Assembly (NCBI RefSeq): GCF_011516765.1
Contig: NZ_JAAABN010000017.1
Span: 1 to 48,297, forward strand
Source: Acetobacter sicerae
GTDB taxonomy: Bacteria; Pseudomonadota; Alphaproteobacteria; Acetobacterales; Acetobacteraceae
Length of the DNA stretch: 48,297 nt
Direction: 5' to 3'
The notes under the pieces were generated by a model. It was not told the origin of the DNA. It did not search any database and saw nothing but the letters and a program-made list of their open reading frames with translations. Each line of letters opens with the position of its first letter. Within the stretch, counting starts at the first letter, position 1. A program made the position numbers and the translations under genes. This document shows positions 25,466 through 33,239 of the stretch, one piece after another.

Positions 25466-25589
25466 CTGCATCGCGTCGGGCAAGCGCCTCATTGAGTTCG
25501 CGCTCGATCTGTCGGCGCTCGCGACGGCTCAGGTGAAAGCTGGTCAGTTCGGCGCGCAGCATCTGGATATGGTCGTGATGCGTGGTCAT
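25452..25589 (-). CDS. Small basic helical protein (45 residues)
   Basis: Starts ATG at 25589, preceded by AAAGGAG at good spacing, and ends with TGA at 25452. The peptide is MTTHHDHIQMLRAELTSF through RRDAEPPA: a His-rich start followed by one long amphipathic helix with alternating Arg and Glu (SRRERRQIERELNEALARR). Similar short helical proteins often accompany DUF736 in these elements, but no function is known to me. A structured element lies about 105 nt upstream of the start, as for the DUF736 and DUF2493 genes, which supports it as a real gene. Confidence 0.6.
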   Translation of the reverse strand: MTTHHDHIQMLRAELTSFHLSRRERRQIERELNEALARRDAEPPA

Positions 25590-25693
25590 CGTCCTGCTCC
25601 TTTCGTTTCTCGAAGACAGGACGGACGGCTCATGCCGGGGCGGACCGGGTCAGGGATCGCCGCAGGCGACCGGCTTGCCGGCGCGTGGGGGAG

Positions 25694-25740
25694 CCGATTT
25701 TGTTCGGTGCGCCCGGCACGGGTGCGCCGGGCAAAATTGG
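25694..25740 (-). promoter_or_regulatory. Structured upstream element, copy 3
   Basis: CCGATTTTG (25694-25702) pairs with CAAAATTGG (25732-25740), one G-T pair included, around a 29-base GC-rich loop, about 105 nt before the 45-residue gene. The sequence GGGGAGCCGATTTTGTTCGG resembles the arm of copy 1 (28118-28180). A possible 53-residue frame (25650-25811, minus) with AGGAGG close to its ATG spans the element and might be a leader peptide. Apart from this and the terminator-like hairpin, 25590-25932 shows no gene. Confidence 0.5.
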
Positions 25741-25892
25741 GGGGACCACGCGTCCTTGACCCGGTTCGCCCTCGCGCATGGTACAATGGGAAGACTGAGG
25801 GAAAGCCTCATGTTCCTCCTGCGTCTCACGTCGGGCGACCAGCGCTGCCGCCCGCGCTCCGGAAAAGCACGTGGGAAAAGAGGCCCGGAAGG

Positions 25893-25917
25893 CCCCGCCC
25901 GGGGAGACCGGGCGGGG
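25893..25917 (-). terminator. Terminator-like hairpin after DUF736
   Basis: CCCCGCCCGG (25893-25902) and CCGGGCGGGG (25908-25917) form a 10-bp GC-rich stem with a 5-base loop directly after the DUF736 stop. On the minus strand CCTTCCGGGCCTCTTTTCC follows; the T-run is weak and delayed. A decayed mirror copy follows the pseudogene near 26905-26930. Confidence 0.5.
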
Positions 25918-25932
25918 TTGGTGGTGGGGAGC

Positions 25933-26256
25933 TTACTCCCCGTTCCGGCTGCGGGGCCGGGTCCAGATGAGGGTGTAGCCTTCCCCTTCCTCATCGGTGA
26001 ACAGATTGGCGAAGATCGGGGCGGCGAAGGAGGGATCGTCCAGCTTCAGGCTCAGATAGGTGCGGCCTTCGCTGGAGCGGCGGGTCCATGCGGCGCCGAG
26101 TTCAACCCGTCCGAGGTAGACGCGGTAGTTGGGGGCGTTATCGTTGGCCCGGTTGGTTTCCGCCACCAGGCGGACGTTGCGGGCCTGCAGGGCCAGGGTG
26201 ACGATTTCGCCTTCGAAGCCTTCGCCCACCTTCTTGAAGGAACCGATGTTAGCCAT
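25933..26256 (-). CDS. DUF736 protein, second copy
   Basis: A 107-residue DUF736 protein, MANIGSFKKVGEGFEGEIVT, core NAPNYRVYLGRVELGAAWTR, ending PIFANLFTDEEGEGYTLIWT. It is closer to the family norm than the copy in the traF operon (20739-21080) and stands alone: a structured element precedes it and a hairpin follows, so it is probably monocistronic. DUF736 proteins are abundant ICE proteins of unknown function. A decayed inverted copy faces it, centred on a palindrome near 26430. Confidence 0.9.
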   Translation of the reverse strand: MANIGSFKKVGEGFEGEIVTLALQARNVRLVAETNRANDNAPNYRVYLGRVELGAAWTRRSSEGRTYLSLKLDDPSFAAPIFANLFTDEEGEGYTLIWTRPRSRNGE

Positions 26257-26378
26257 TGTCGTATCTCCATGCTGTTATCGGGCCGCGACCACCGTGGCCT
26301 CGATGGCGATCGACCAGCCGGAGGCGAGCGGCAGAGCACCCTTCAGGGCCGTAGCGCAGCGGAGGACGGCAGGGCCGG

Positions 26379-26468
26379 AACTTTCTTGTCTCGCGAGGAA
26401 TGACGGCGCCCTCGGGGTCCTCATGCGGCCTGCCGCATGGGGTGGGGGTCCGTCAGGGGAAGAAAGTT
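26379..26468 (-). promoter_or_regulatory. Structured upstream element, copy 2
   Basis: AACTTTCTT (26379-26387) and AAGAAAGTT (26460-26468) are perfect inverted arms about 125 nt before the DUF736 start. The loop includes the palindrome CATGCGGCCTGCCGCATG (26422-26439). On the plus strand the flank CGCAGCGGAGGACGGCAGGG and the arm-side TCTTGTCTCGCGA closely match copy 1. Because this is also the centre of an inverted duplication, its symmetry may partly come from that event. No gene is seen in 26257-26599. Confidence 0.5.
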
Positions 26469-26599
26469 TTGGCACGCCGTTGTGGCCAGCCGATCGAGGC
26501 GCAGCCGGTCTTCGGCTAGATCAGCCATCCGACCGAGGCCATGGTGTGCGGACCCGCCAGCCCCATGGAGAGACGATGCCGGCATGACCGGTCCGAGAG

Positions 26600-26890
26600 G
26601 TGGGGAACGTGCGACACAGGAGAATATCGCGCTCGCCCGGTGCGACCGTCTTCCATGCTGGTGGCGCGGATGCGGCCAGACACCCGCCCCCGACTGCCAC
26701 GTCCCTGCTGCGAACGGTTCGGGCCGCATCCTCTGGACCCGTCGCTCCAACGAAGGCTGGCCAGCCGGTTGCCCGCTGGACGTTCCCTCCTTCGCCATTG
26801 CTGTTTCGATCTGTTCACTGATGAGGAAGGGGACCACCGCTCCCTCGTCCGCCGGTCTCGCGGTTGGAATGCGGTGAGAGGTCACACTCC
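26600..26890 (+). pseudogene. Decayed inverted DUF736 copy
   Basis: On the plus strand, blocks of a DUF736 gene appear in shifting frames: MGNVRH at 26600, APDCHVPAANGSGRILWTRR and SNEG, then PLDVPSFAIAV, and after a frameshift FDLFTDEEGDHRSL. They align with APNYRV, AAWTRRSSEG, LDDPSFAAPI and ANLFTDEEGE of the intact gene at 25933-26256, and the GC hairpin following that gene is also mirrored. Positions are symmetric about 26430, so this is a decayed arm of an inverted duplication. 26891-27063 has nothing further. Confidence 0.7.
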
Positions 26891-27063
26891 CCGTCCCCGA
26901 TCTCTCCGGGTGGGGCCTTCCGGGGCGCGGTCAATCCCGTTTGCTTCGACTGGCAGCGCAGGCAACGGGGAGCCCGACGGACAGTTCTGATCGATCGTTA
27001 CCACGCGAAAAATCGGTTGTGGTACTGATCGTTTTCGGGATGCATAGAAAAAGACAATGGCGC

Positions 27064-27999
27064 TTACGCGCCACTGTCCTTGCGGAACCTCCAGACCGGG
27101 ATACCCATCTGTTTGGCCTTGTCAGCCAGATTGTCCTGAATGCCCGATCCGGGGAATACCATGACCCCGACGGGCTGGACTTTCAGCAGAGCGTCGTTGC
27201 GCCGGAACGGGGCGGCCTTGCCGTGCCGGTTCCAGTCCGGCTTGAAAGCGATCTGCGCGACCTCGCGATGATCGGCCCAGCGGGAAGCGATGAATTCCGC
27301 TCCTTTCGGCGAACCGCCGTGCAGCAGCACCATGTCAGGGTGCTTCTCTCGCACCTTGTCGAGACGGTTCCAGATCAGGTGATGATCCTCGTAATCGAGC
27401 CCGCCGGTGACCGCGACCTTTGGTCCGGGAGGCACGAGCAGTTCGGTTTCGGCCTTGCGGCGGGCGTTGAGGAAATCGCGGCTGTCGATCATCGATGCCG
27501 TCAGGGTGCTGCGGCTGACCAGCGAACCAGAACGCGGTCGCCAGGGCGACATGGTCAGGCGCTCGAACTGGTCGCAGGCGAGGTCGCGGAAGATCTCGTA
27601 AGCGTTGCGTCGCTCCAGCAGGGTCAAGCCCTCGGCGATAAGGCGTTCCAGTTCCACGGAGCGAATCTCGCTGCCATCCTGTTCCTGCTGGCTGCGTTTC
27701 TGTGCCGCCTCGTTGCGATCCAGATCGCGCTCCACCTGCCCGACCATGCGGTGAAAGACGTTGACCGTGGACCAGAGCAGCGGTTCGAGATCGGGTTCCA
27801 GCCTTGTGTCGGTCAGCGTGGCGGACAGGGCGTCGAAGATATCGGCAACCGCACCCTCGATCTGGCTGGCGTCAGGCAAGGGCCTCGGGTCCGGCTCGTC
27901 CTCGAAGGGACGGTGGCCATAAAGCTGGAGTTCCGCCAGCACATGGGCGGTGGAAGAGGTGGCGTGTGCGGGTTCGAAATCGTCCTGTGTGCGGGTCAT
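27064..27999 (-). CDS. DUF2493 protein (SLOG-like)
   Basis: About 311 residues. The N-terminal 190 residues are helical and acidic (AELQLYGHRPFEDEPDPRPL, FHRMVGQVERDLDRNEAAQK); the C-terminal 110 residues are the DUF2493/YspA domain: KVAVTGGLDYEDHHLIWNRL, then DMVLLHGGSPKGAEFIASRW with the GGS-xGA signature of SLOG-type nucleotide binders. Function in ICEs is unknown; a nucleotide or ADP-ribose-type ligand is an inference from the fold. The ATG at 27999 has GGAGGACAG in front. A structured element lies about 120 nt upstream. Confidence 0.87.
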   Translation of the reverse strand: MTRTQDDFEPAHATSSTAHVLAELQLYGHRPFEDEPDPRPLPDASQIEGAVADIFDALSATLTDTRLEPDLEPLLWSTVNVFHRMVGQVERDLDRNEAAQKRSQQEQDGSEIRSVELERLIAEGLTLLERRNAYEIFRDLACDQFERLTMSPWRPRSGSLVSRSTLTASMIDSRDFLNARRKAETELLVPPGPKVAVTGGLDYEDHHLIWNRLDKVREKHPDMVLLHGGSPKGAEFIASRWADHREVAQIAFKPDWNRHGKAAPFRRNDALLKVQPVGVMVFPGSGIQDNLADKAKQMGIPVWRFRKDSGA

Positions 28000-28117
28000 G
28001 GGTCTGTCCTCCGGTCTTGGCCGCGCCCCTCGCGGCCTTTCCGGGGGCGGAAAGCGGCAGACGAAGGCCGGGCCGGAACCGCGCAACGCGCGGCCGGAAC
28101 GCAGTGGAGGATGGTAG

Positions 28118-28180
28118 GGAGCCGGCTATTTTGTTTCGCGATGCAAAGCGCAGCACGCGCGGCGGAAAATAGCCGGCTCC
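28118..28180 (-). promoter_or_regulatory. Structured upstream element, copy 1
   Basis: GGAGCCGGCTATTTT (28118-28132) and AAAATAGCCGGCTCC (28166-28180) are perfect 15-base inverted arms with a 33-base loop, about 120 nt before the DUF2493 start. The minus-strand transcript would fold into a long stable stem; there is no T-run. The adjoining sequence CGCAGTGGAGGATGGTAGGG and TTTTGTTTCGCGA recur, diverged, at copy 2. No gene is seen in 28000-28313. Confidence 0.55.
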
Positions 28181-28313
28181 GCCATTGCAGGCCCGGCCTG
28201 GCTGACGCCCGCTCCCCTCCAGAAAAGGCCGCGGGCGCGCCCCATCCGGAAACAGGACAGCCCCGCACCACACCGGAAAGAAGATAACCCGCACACCCCC
28301 TTCCCGGCCCGCC

Positions 28314-29396
28314 TCAGTGCGTGAACGAATGCAGGAACTGCGCCACGTCCTGCGGGGCAAGCTGGGGATGCAGGATCGCCCGCATCGCCCCGCGCCCGAG
28401 ATAGCGCAGATCATCGTTGAAATCCGCCAGACGCGGTGACAGCACGAGGCAGTCGATCCCGGCCTCCTGCGTCCGGGCCATCAGGGTCGCCGCCGCATGG
28501 TCTCCGGCCGGGTCGTCATCGCGCATCACGTAGAGGCGGCGCAACGTAGGCGGAAATGTCATGGCGGCGAGATGGGCCGAGGACAGGCACGCGGCCAGCG
28601 GCAGATCGGGCATGACGTCGTGGAGCGAGAGCACCGTCTCGATCCCCTCGCCTGCCGCCAGAACGTCGGACACCGTGCCAAAGCGCACGGCATTACCGCG
28701 CAGGTCGCCCATGGCCCGGCGAGGCATTTCGACAGGCGCCTTGCCGCGTCCATCGCGCGCCAGCCAGGTGCGATGCACACCGGTCACACGGCCTTCGAGA
28801 TCGGCGACAGCGGCGATCATGGCAGGCCAGGTCTCGGTCGGGCTGTCAGCATCGGCGCGATAATAGCAGTCCGGGTGGAAACGCAGCGACGACAGGTCCG
28901 TCAGGCGGGTGAGATCACGATGGCGCAGCCAGGTTTCCGCCTGCGTCCCGGCAATCGGGCGGGACATGGCCCAGAGCCTTCGTGCCGCATCAGCGGTTCC
29001 TGATGCCTGCGGGGAAGCGTCATGCCGCCCGAACGCATCGGAACGACCGCGATCAGAGGTCGGTCGTGGCTGTGGTTGCGGCAGGCAGAGAAAGCGCCGG
29101 GCCTCGTCGGCGACATCACGAAAATCCAGCAGCCCGAGGCTTTCGCGGATGATGTCGAGCAGATCGCCATGCTGCCCTGTCGCGCCATCCGTCCATTTTC
29201 CCGCACGGCCCCGGCCGTCCGGTGCCCCATGCAGACGGACATAGAGCGACCGTCCCGGCGTGTTATGAACGTCGCCGACCAGCCAGTAATTGCCATGCCG
29301 TCGCCCGGCCGAGAGGTAATGGCGACACACCGCTTCGGCGTTCTCGGCCAGCCTGCGGGCCAGATCGCCAGCGTCCCATGCGTGCGCGTCTGTCAT
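28314..29396 (-). CDS. DUF7146/Toprim domain protein
   Basis: About 360 residues. The N-terminal part resembles a primase-associated zinc-finger-like region (CRHYLSAGRRHGNYWLVGDV, GRAGKWTDGATGQHGDLLDI) without complete Cys ligands; the C-terminal Toprim domain has the Glu motif VLAAGEGIETVLSL and the DxD motif LYVMRDDDPAGDHAAATLMA. Such DUF7146-Toprim proteins are common on alphaproteobacterial ICEs and plasmids and may act as primase-like factors for the transferred strand; that role is inferred. It is divergent from the HU gene, with about 90 bp between them. Confidence 0.85.
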   Translation of the reverse strand: MTDAHAWDAGDLARRLAENAEAVCRHYLSAGRRHGNYWLVGDVHNTPGRSLYVRLHGAPDGRGRAGKWTDGATGQHGDLLDIIRESLGLLDFRDVADEARRFLCLPQPQPRPTSDRGRSDAFGRHDASPQASGTADAARRLWAMSRPIAGTQAETWLRHRDLTRLTDLSSLRFHPDCYYRADADSPTETWPAMIAAVADLEGRVTGVHRTWLARDGRGKAPVEMPRRAMGDLRGNAVRFGTVSDVLAAGEGIETVLSLHDVMPDLPLAACLSSAHLAAMTFPPTLRRLYVMRDDDPAGDHAAATLMARTQEAGIDCLVLSPRLADFNDDLRYLGRGAMRAILHPQLAPQDVAQFLHSFTH

Positions 29397-29488
29397 TGCA
29401 CCCTCCCTGCAGGCTTGAAGACGCCATAATTCCCCCGTAACGGCAGGAGCAGCGGGTTTCGGCCCGACAGATAACGAAGGATAGTCCC

Positions 29489-29764
29489 ATGAAGATTGCC
29501 GATCTGGTCGATCATATCGCCACCACCACCGACACGAGCAAGACCGATACCCGCAAGGTGCTGGACGCGCTGATCGAGACCATGACCGCTGCTGCCAAAG
29601 CGGGTGACGAAATCACCCTGCCGAACTTCGGCAAGTTCAAGATGAAAGAAGTCGCCGCTCGTGAAGGCCGCAACCCGGCCACGGGCGCGACCATCCAGAT
29701 CGCGGCCTCGCGCAAGCTGGCCTTCACGCCTGCCAAGGCGCTCAAGGACAGCCTGAACGACTGA
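29489..29764 (+). CDS. HU-family DNA-binding protein
   Basis: A 91-residue HU/IHF-type histone-like protein: MKIADLVDHIATTTDTSKTD at the N-terminus, the beta-arm motif GRNPATGATIQI with the intercalating proline, and the C-terminal KLAFTPAKALKDSLND. It bends DNA and can assist excision, replication or relaxosome formation of the element. It is the only plus-strand gene of the ICE backbone besides LysR and is followed by a strong hairpin. CGAAGGA provides a ribosome-binding site. Confidence 0.92.
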   Translation: MKIADLVDHIATTTDTSKTDTRKVLDALIETMTAAAKAGDEITLPNFGKFKMKEVAAREGRNPATGATIQIAASRKLAFTPAKALKDSLND

Positions 29765-29781
29765 CCTGCCGACAGGCAAAA

Positions 29782-29804
29782 GGCGGCGGACCTCGTCCGC
29801 CGCC
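29782..29804 (+). terminator. Hairpin after the HU gene
   Basis: GGCGGCGGAC and GTCCGCCGCC form a perfect 10-bp stem with loop CTC, 18 bp after the HU stop. The following CCTTCC is not a good U-tract, but position and stability fit transcription termination, and it separates the convergent HU and DUF932 genes. Confidence 0.6.
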
Positions 29805-29841
29805 CCTTCCCCATCATGCCGGTTTCTGATGATGGGCGCGT

Positions 29842-31044
29842 TCATCCGACCTTCTCCATCAGTTTGCGCGCCCTGCCCTCCAGATCGAGCCGTGTGTCCT
29901 GGTTGGTCTTCGTCCGCGCCAGCGCCGTAATCCCCTGCACGAAATCAAACACGCTCTCGGGCTTGCGCCCTTCCTCGTTCAACACCGTCTCGATGATTTT
30001 CGCGGTTTCCGGTTTTGAGAACCCGCGACGACGCAGGAACGTTTCACGATCATCATCGTTCTTCGCCACCAGAGCGCGACGCGAGGCCTGAATGCCCGAG
30101 ATGAACGAGGCCGGACTGGCCGTGGCGAAACTCCGGAGCGCCGGCGTGGCCTGGTGCACGAAACGGGATGCTGCAAACTTACTATGCCGGATCGTGATCT
30201 GTTCGAAATTTTCCACACCCCACAGCATGCGGTTCTGGCATACTCCACGCAGATAGAATGACGCGATGCCGAGGCTTTTGCTGCCGACCTCGCTGTTCCA
30301 GGCATAGAAGCCCCGGAAATAGAGATCAGGATCGCCATTGGGCAAACGTCCTGCCTCGATCGGATGCATATCATCGACCAGAAACAAGAACACGTCCCTG
30401 TCTGACGCATACAGCGTCGTGGTTTCCTTGGTGATATCGACGTAAGGATTGTGGGTCATGGTCGCCCAGTCGATGACACCCGGCACCTTCCAGTTGGTAT
30501 CGCCCGTACCATCGCCCGCGATCTTGCGCACCGCGCCCACCAGTTCGTGGTCCCAGATGCGGCCGTAATCGGGACCGGTTACGGCGCGCAGCTCGACGCG
30601 CCCGTCTTCGGTTTCCAGCGTTTTCACCAGCTCAGCCCGATGCGACAGCAGGCCATGCTGCAGGTTGATCGCCGCGAGTGGCGCTGGAAGATTGCGCAGG
30701 TAGGACGAGGGTGCGCCGACAAGGCTGCACATCTGGCCGAACGACCAGTGTGTGGGTGCGATCGGCTCATTCTGCCCCGGCACGGTCAGGGTGAGACGTT
30801 CGGCTTTGTCGCGGCTGGCCTCGACGCGGATGGCACGGCTTTCCACCGTGCGGGCCGTGGCGCGCTCGGCACGGGCAAGTGTGGCGGCGTGCAAATCGGA
30901 CAGGGACAGGTAACGCTCGTCATCGGGGCGCGAGAACCACTCCGAAGACACGCGGGCATTGCGGCCGCCACGGGAGGGATCGATCCGGAAGCCACCGGAC
31001 GCGGCGCCACGGGACGCAGGGGGCAGGATGGTGGTCGTGGTCAT
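29842..31044 (-). CDS. DUF932 domain protein
   Basis: About 400 residues of the DUF932 (phage/plasmid-like TIGR03299-related) family: SDLHAATLARAERATARTVE, HWSFGQMCSLVGAPSSYLRN, AVTGPDYGRIWDHELVGAVR, FLFLVDDMHPIEAGRLPNGD, and YLRGVCQNRMLWGVENFEQI. Function is unknown; the family is widespread on plasmids, phages and ICEs. The ATG at 31044 with GGAGAG is the start; the longer upstream frame crosses the parB terminator. It has its own transcription unit after that terminator. Confidence 0.88.
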   Translation of the reverse strand: MTTTTILPPASRGAASGGFRIDPSRGGRNARVSSEWFSRPDDERYLSLSDLHAATLARAERATARTVESRAIRVEASRDKAERLTLTVPGQNEPIAPTHWSFGQMCSLVGAPSSYLRNLPAPLAAINLQHGLLSHRAELVKTLETEDGRVELRAVTGPDYGRIWDHELVGAVRKIAGDGTGDTNWKVPGVIDWATMTHNPYVDITKETTTLYASDRDVFLFLVDDMHPIEAGRLPNGDPDLYFRGFYAWNSEVGSKSLGIASFYLRGVCQNRMLWGVENFEQITIRHSKFAASRFVHQATPALRSFATASPASFISGIQASRRALVAKNDDDRETFLRRRGFSKPETAKIIETVLNEEGRKPESVFDFVQGITALARTKTNQDTRLDLEGRARKLMEKVG

Positions 31045-31122
31045 GGAAAACTCTCCTCTATGCCGGTTATTCGGCACAAAAGGCGAAGCCGCCCTCTCCC
31101 TCTTTCCGGGGCGCCGGACATG

Positions 31123-31154
31123 AAAAAAGCGGCTTCCGGGCACCGGAAGCCGCT
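31123..31154 (-). terminator. Rho-independent terminator of parB
   Basis: On the minus strand a 12-bp stem AGCGGCTTCCGG / CCGGAAGCCGCT with a 3-base loop is followed directly by six T residues (31128 down to 31123), 28 bp past the parB stop. This is a textbook intrinsic terminator. Confidence 0.88.
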
Positions 31155-31181
31155 GTCTCAAAGTTCCAAACCTCATAAAGG

Positions 31182-33224
31182 CTACTCGGCAGCGATAGCG
31201 TCCATCGTTGCCGTTTCAACCGGCACCTGCTCTGCGCCTCCTGCCGTGCGCAACGTCTCAGACAGCCAGCCCGAACCATCAAGCAGTCGCTCGGCCTCGC
31301 GGGCCATGTCGGGCTTCTTCAGATGCGCAATGCGCTCGACCGCCTCATCGCCGCGCGCTTCCCGCACCGCCTGCAGGATACGCGTCTTAGTCACCCGGCC
31401 GAGATAGTTCTCGACGGTCGGCTGCCAGCCCGCCTCCACCAGATCAAGGCTAAGGGCCGATGCCAGGCGGTCTGCCCGTTTGAGGCGCTCGGTCACGCTG
31501 CGCTGGGACACCGCGCCATAGGAGGGCATGCGCTCATAAAGCGCGTTAACGCCGAAGGACAGGCAATGGGCCAGCAGGGCGATGCGGCTGGTATCATCAA
31601 GCCCGGCAATCCAGCGCCACAGCGCATCCTCGTCCTCAGGCAGATCGTGCTTCCAGCCCTCGTTACGCTGACGCAGCGCATGGGCTGGCACACTGCCCGG
31701 CATGTCAGGTGAATGAACGGGCAGCGGGATTTCCCGGACATAGGCTTCAAGGCAGTCAGCCCCCGGTGTCTGCCAGTAAACATCGCGTACCAGTGTGTGC
31801 AGGAATTCGGTCAGGGCGATGTGCGGATTGCTGGCAAAGGCATCCCGCAGGGCCAGCGTGCGCCAGGCCGTCAGTTCGGTGAGAAGCCGGTCAGGCAGTG
31901 GTTTGATCCCGTCTTCTTCCTCGGGCTCAACGTCGGGAGAAGTGCTATCTCCCCCTCTGCCCCCGTCACCGCCATCATCAGCAAGACGTTCATCCCGCCC
32001 ATTATACGCAGCATGATCGGTCTCTTCGGGCTCGGTCGGCATGTCCTCGGGCAGCACGAAGCCCCGCTCCACCTGCAATGTGCCATCGCTGGCGAGGCTG
32101 ACGAAAGCGCCTGCCCGCGCCATGTCGGCAGGATCGAACGCCAGAGGTCGTTCCTCCAGGACAAGGATGGCCTGTTCGATCCCGCCCAGCCTTGCATCCA
32201 CCTCGTCTGGATATTCATCGGCCTGGGCATATTCGGCCTCGATGGTTTCCTGCTCCGCACGCAGGACTTCGAGACGGGCGGCTTCCTCGTCGGAGAGCGA
32301 CACTTCCGTGCCATCAATTTCCGCGAACTGCCGTGTGTGCCCCCACGGTAATGACAGGGCCGTCTCCACCCATTTCCAGCCCTCGGCACGAATATCTTCG
32401 GCGGCAGCGTGCAGTTTTTCCATGACCAGCCGGTCCAGAATGGCCGGATCCTGCAGCCAGCCCCCGTCGTCTGCCTCGAACAGGTCGCGCATGATGTGGC
32501 CACCGGCCGTGACATAGGCGTCCAGCCCGACGAAGCGGGCGCGCGCGTCCGATGCCCGGACGGTCTTTTCCGTCAGCATGCGGCGGATGACGTAGGGCTC
32601 GCGGTTATGGCTCTGGGACACGATCTCCCAGACCTGTTCCTGGCGGACATGATCATCGCTGATGGAAAAGGCCATCAACTGTTCCAGCCGCATCCCGTCC
32701 TGCTCATAGATTTCAAGCAACCTGTCGGACACGGTCATCAGCCGCAGACGCTGTTTAACCACGGCCGGTGCGACGAAGAACGCTGCTGCGATTTCCTCCT
32801 CGGACATGCCCTTCTCCAGCATGTCACGAAAGGCCCGGAACTGGTCCAGCGGATGCAGGGCCAGCCGCTGGACGTTCTCGGCCAGAGAGTCCTCCTCGGC
32901 GAGAATGGCCGACCCGGCCTCGCGCACCACGCAGGGCACCGGGGCGGTCTTCGCCAGTTTCTTCTGCTTCACCAGCAGTTCGAGCGCGCGAAAGCGCCGT
33001 CCGCCGGCTGGGACTTCGTAAGTGCCGGTCTCGGCCCCTTCGCCATCAAGCATGGGACGGACATTCAGGCTCTGCAGCAGCCCGCGGCGCTCGATGTCGC
33101 GGGCGAGTTCCTCAATCGACAGGCCGGACTTCACGCGTCGCACGTTGGACTGGGACAGCACCAGCCGGTTGAACGGGATGTCGCGGGACGAACTCAGGCT
33201 GATTTTGGGAATAGCGGTCGCCAT
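31182..33224 (-). CDS. ParB/Spo0J-type protein
   Basis: About 680 residues, twice the size of a chromosomal ParB. The N-terminal ParB nuclease-like domain has IPFNRLVLSQSNVRRVKSGL, IERRGLLQSLNVRPM and YEVPAGGRRFRALELL; then AEEDSLAENVQRLALHPLDQ and a helix-turn-helix (GMSEEEIAAAFFVAPAVVKQ). The 400-residue C-terminal extension is acidic in its middle (EPEEEDGIKPLP) and helical, typical of large ICE ParB-like proteins. No ParA is present, so a partition role is doubtful; a regulatory or nuclease role is possible. ATG at 33224 follows GGAG and is preferred to 33239. Confidence 0.88.
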   Translation of the reverse strand: MATAIPKISLSSSRDIPFNRLVLSQSNVRRVKSGLSIEELARDIERRGLLQSLNVRPMLDGEGAETGTYEVPAGGRRFRALELLVKQKKLAKTAPVPCVVREAGSAILAEEDSLAENVQRLALHPLDQFRAFRDMLEKGMSEEEIAAAFFVAPAVVKQRLRLMTVSDRLLEIYEQDGMRLEQLMAFSISDDHVRQEQVWEIVSQSHNREPYVIRRMLTEKTVRASDARARFVGLDAYVTAGGHIMRDLFEADDGGWLQDPAILDRLVMEKLHAAAEDIRAEGWKWVETALSLPWGHTRQFAEIDGTEVSLSDEEAARLEVLRAEQETIEAEYAQADEYPDEVDARLGGIEQAILVLEERPLAFDPADMARAGAFVSLASDGTLQVERGFVLPEDMPTEPEETDHAAYNGRDERLADDGGDGGRGGDSTSPDVEPEEEDGIKPLPDRLLTELTAWRTLALRDAFASNPHIALTEFLHTLVRDVYWQTPGADCLEAYVREIPLPVHSPDMPGSVPAHALRQRNEGWKHDLPEDEDALWRWIAGLDDTSRIALLAHCLSFGVNALYERMPSYGAVSQRSVTERLKRADRLASALSLDLVEAGWQPTVENYLGRVTKTRILQAVREARGDEAVERIAHLKKPDMAREAERLLDGSGWLSETLRTAGGAEQVPVETATMDAIAAE

Positions 33225-33239
33225 GGCGAAAAGCTCCAT

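Noticed and set aside
25745..25782. Plus-strand promoter TTGACC ... TACAAT
   Set aside because: The spacer is 20 bases and no convincing plus-strand gene follows.
25650..25994. Longer 114-residue minus-strand frame as a gene
   Set aside because: Its first half overlaps the DUF736 3' end and the hairpin in another frame. Only the short internal frame from 25811 has a ribosome-binding site, and it is kept as a possible leader.
26275..28271. Similar short peptides (ARQESSGPAVLRC, AKQNSRLPTILHC) before DUF736 and DUF2493 as paralogous proteins
   Set aside because: The similarity follows from the repeated nucleotide element. The frames lack good starts, and arm pairing explains the conservation better.
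31182..33224. ParABS partition system
   Set aside because: Only a large ParB-like protein is present. No ParA gene and no obvious parS palindrome were found.
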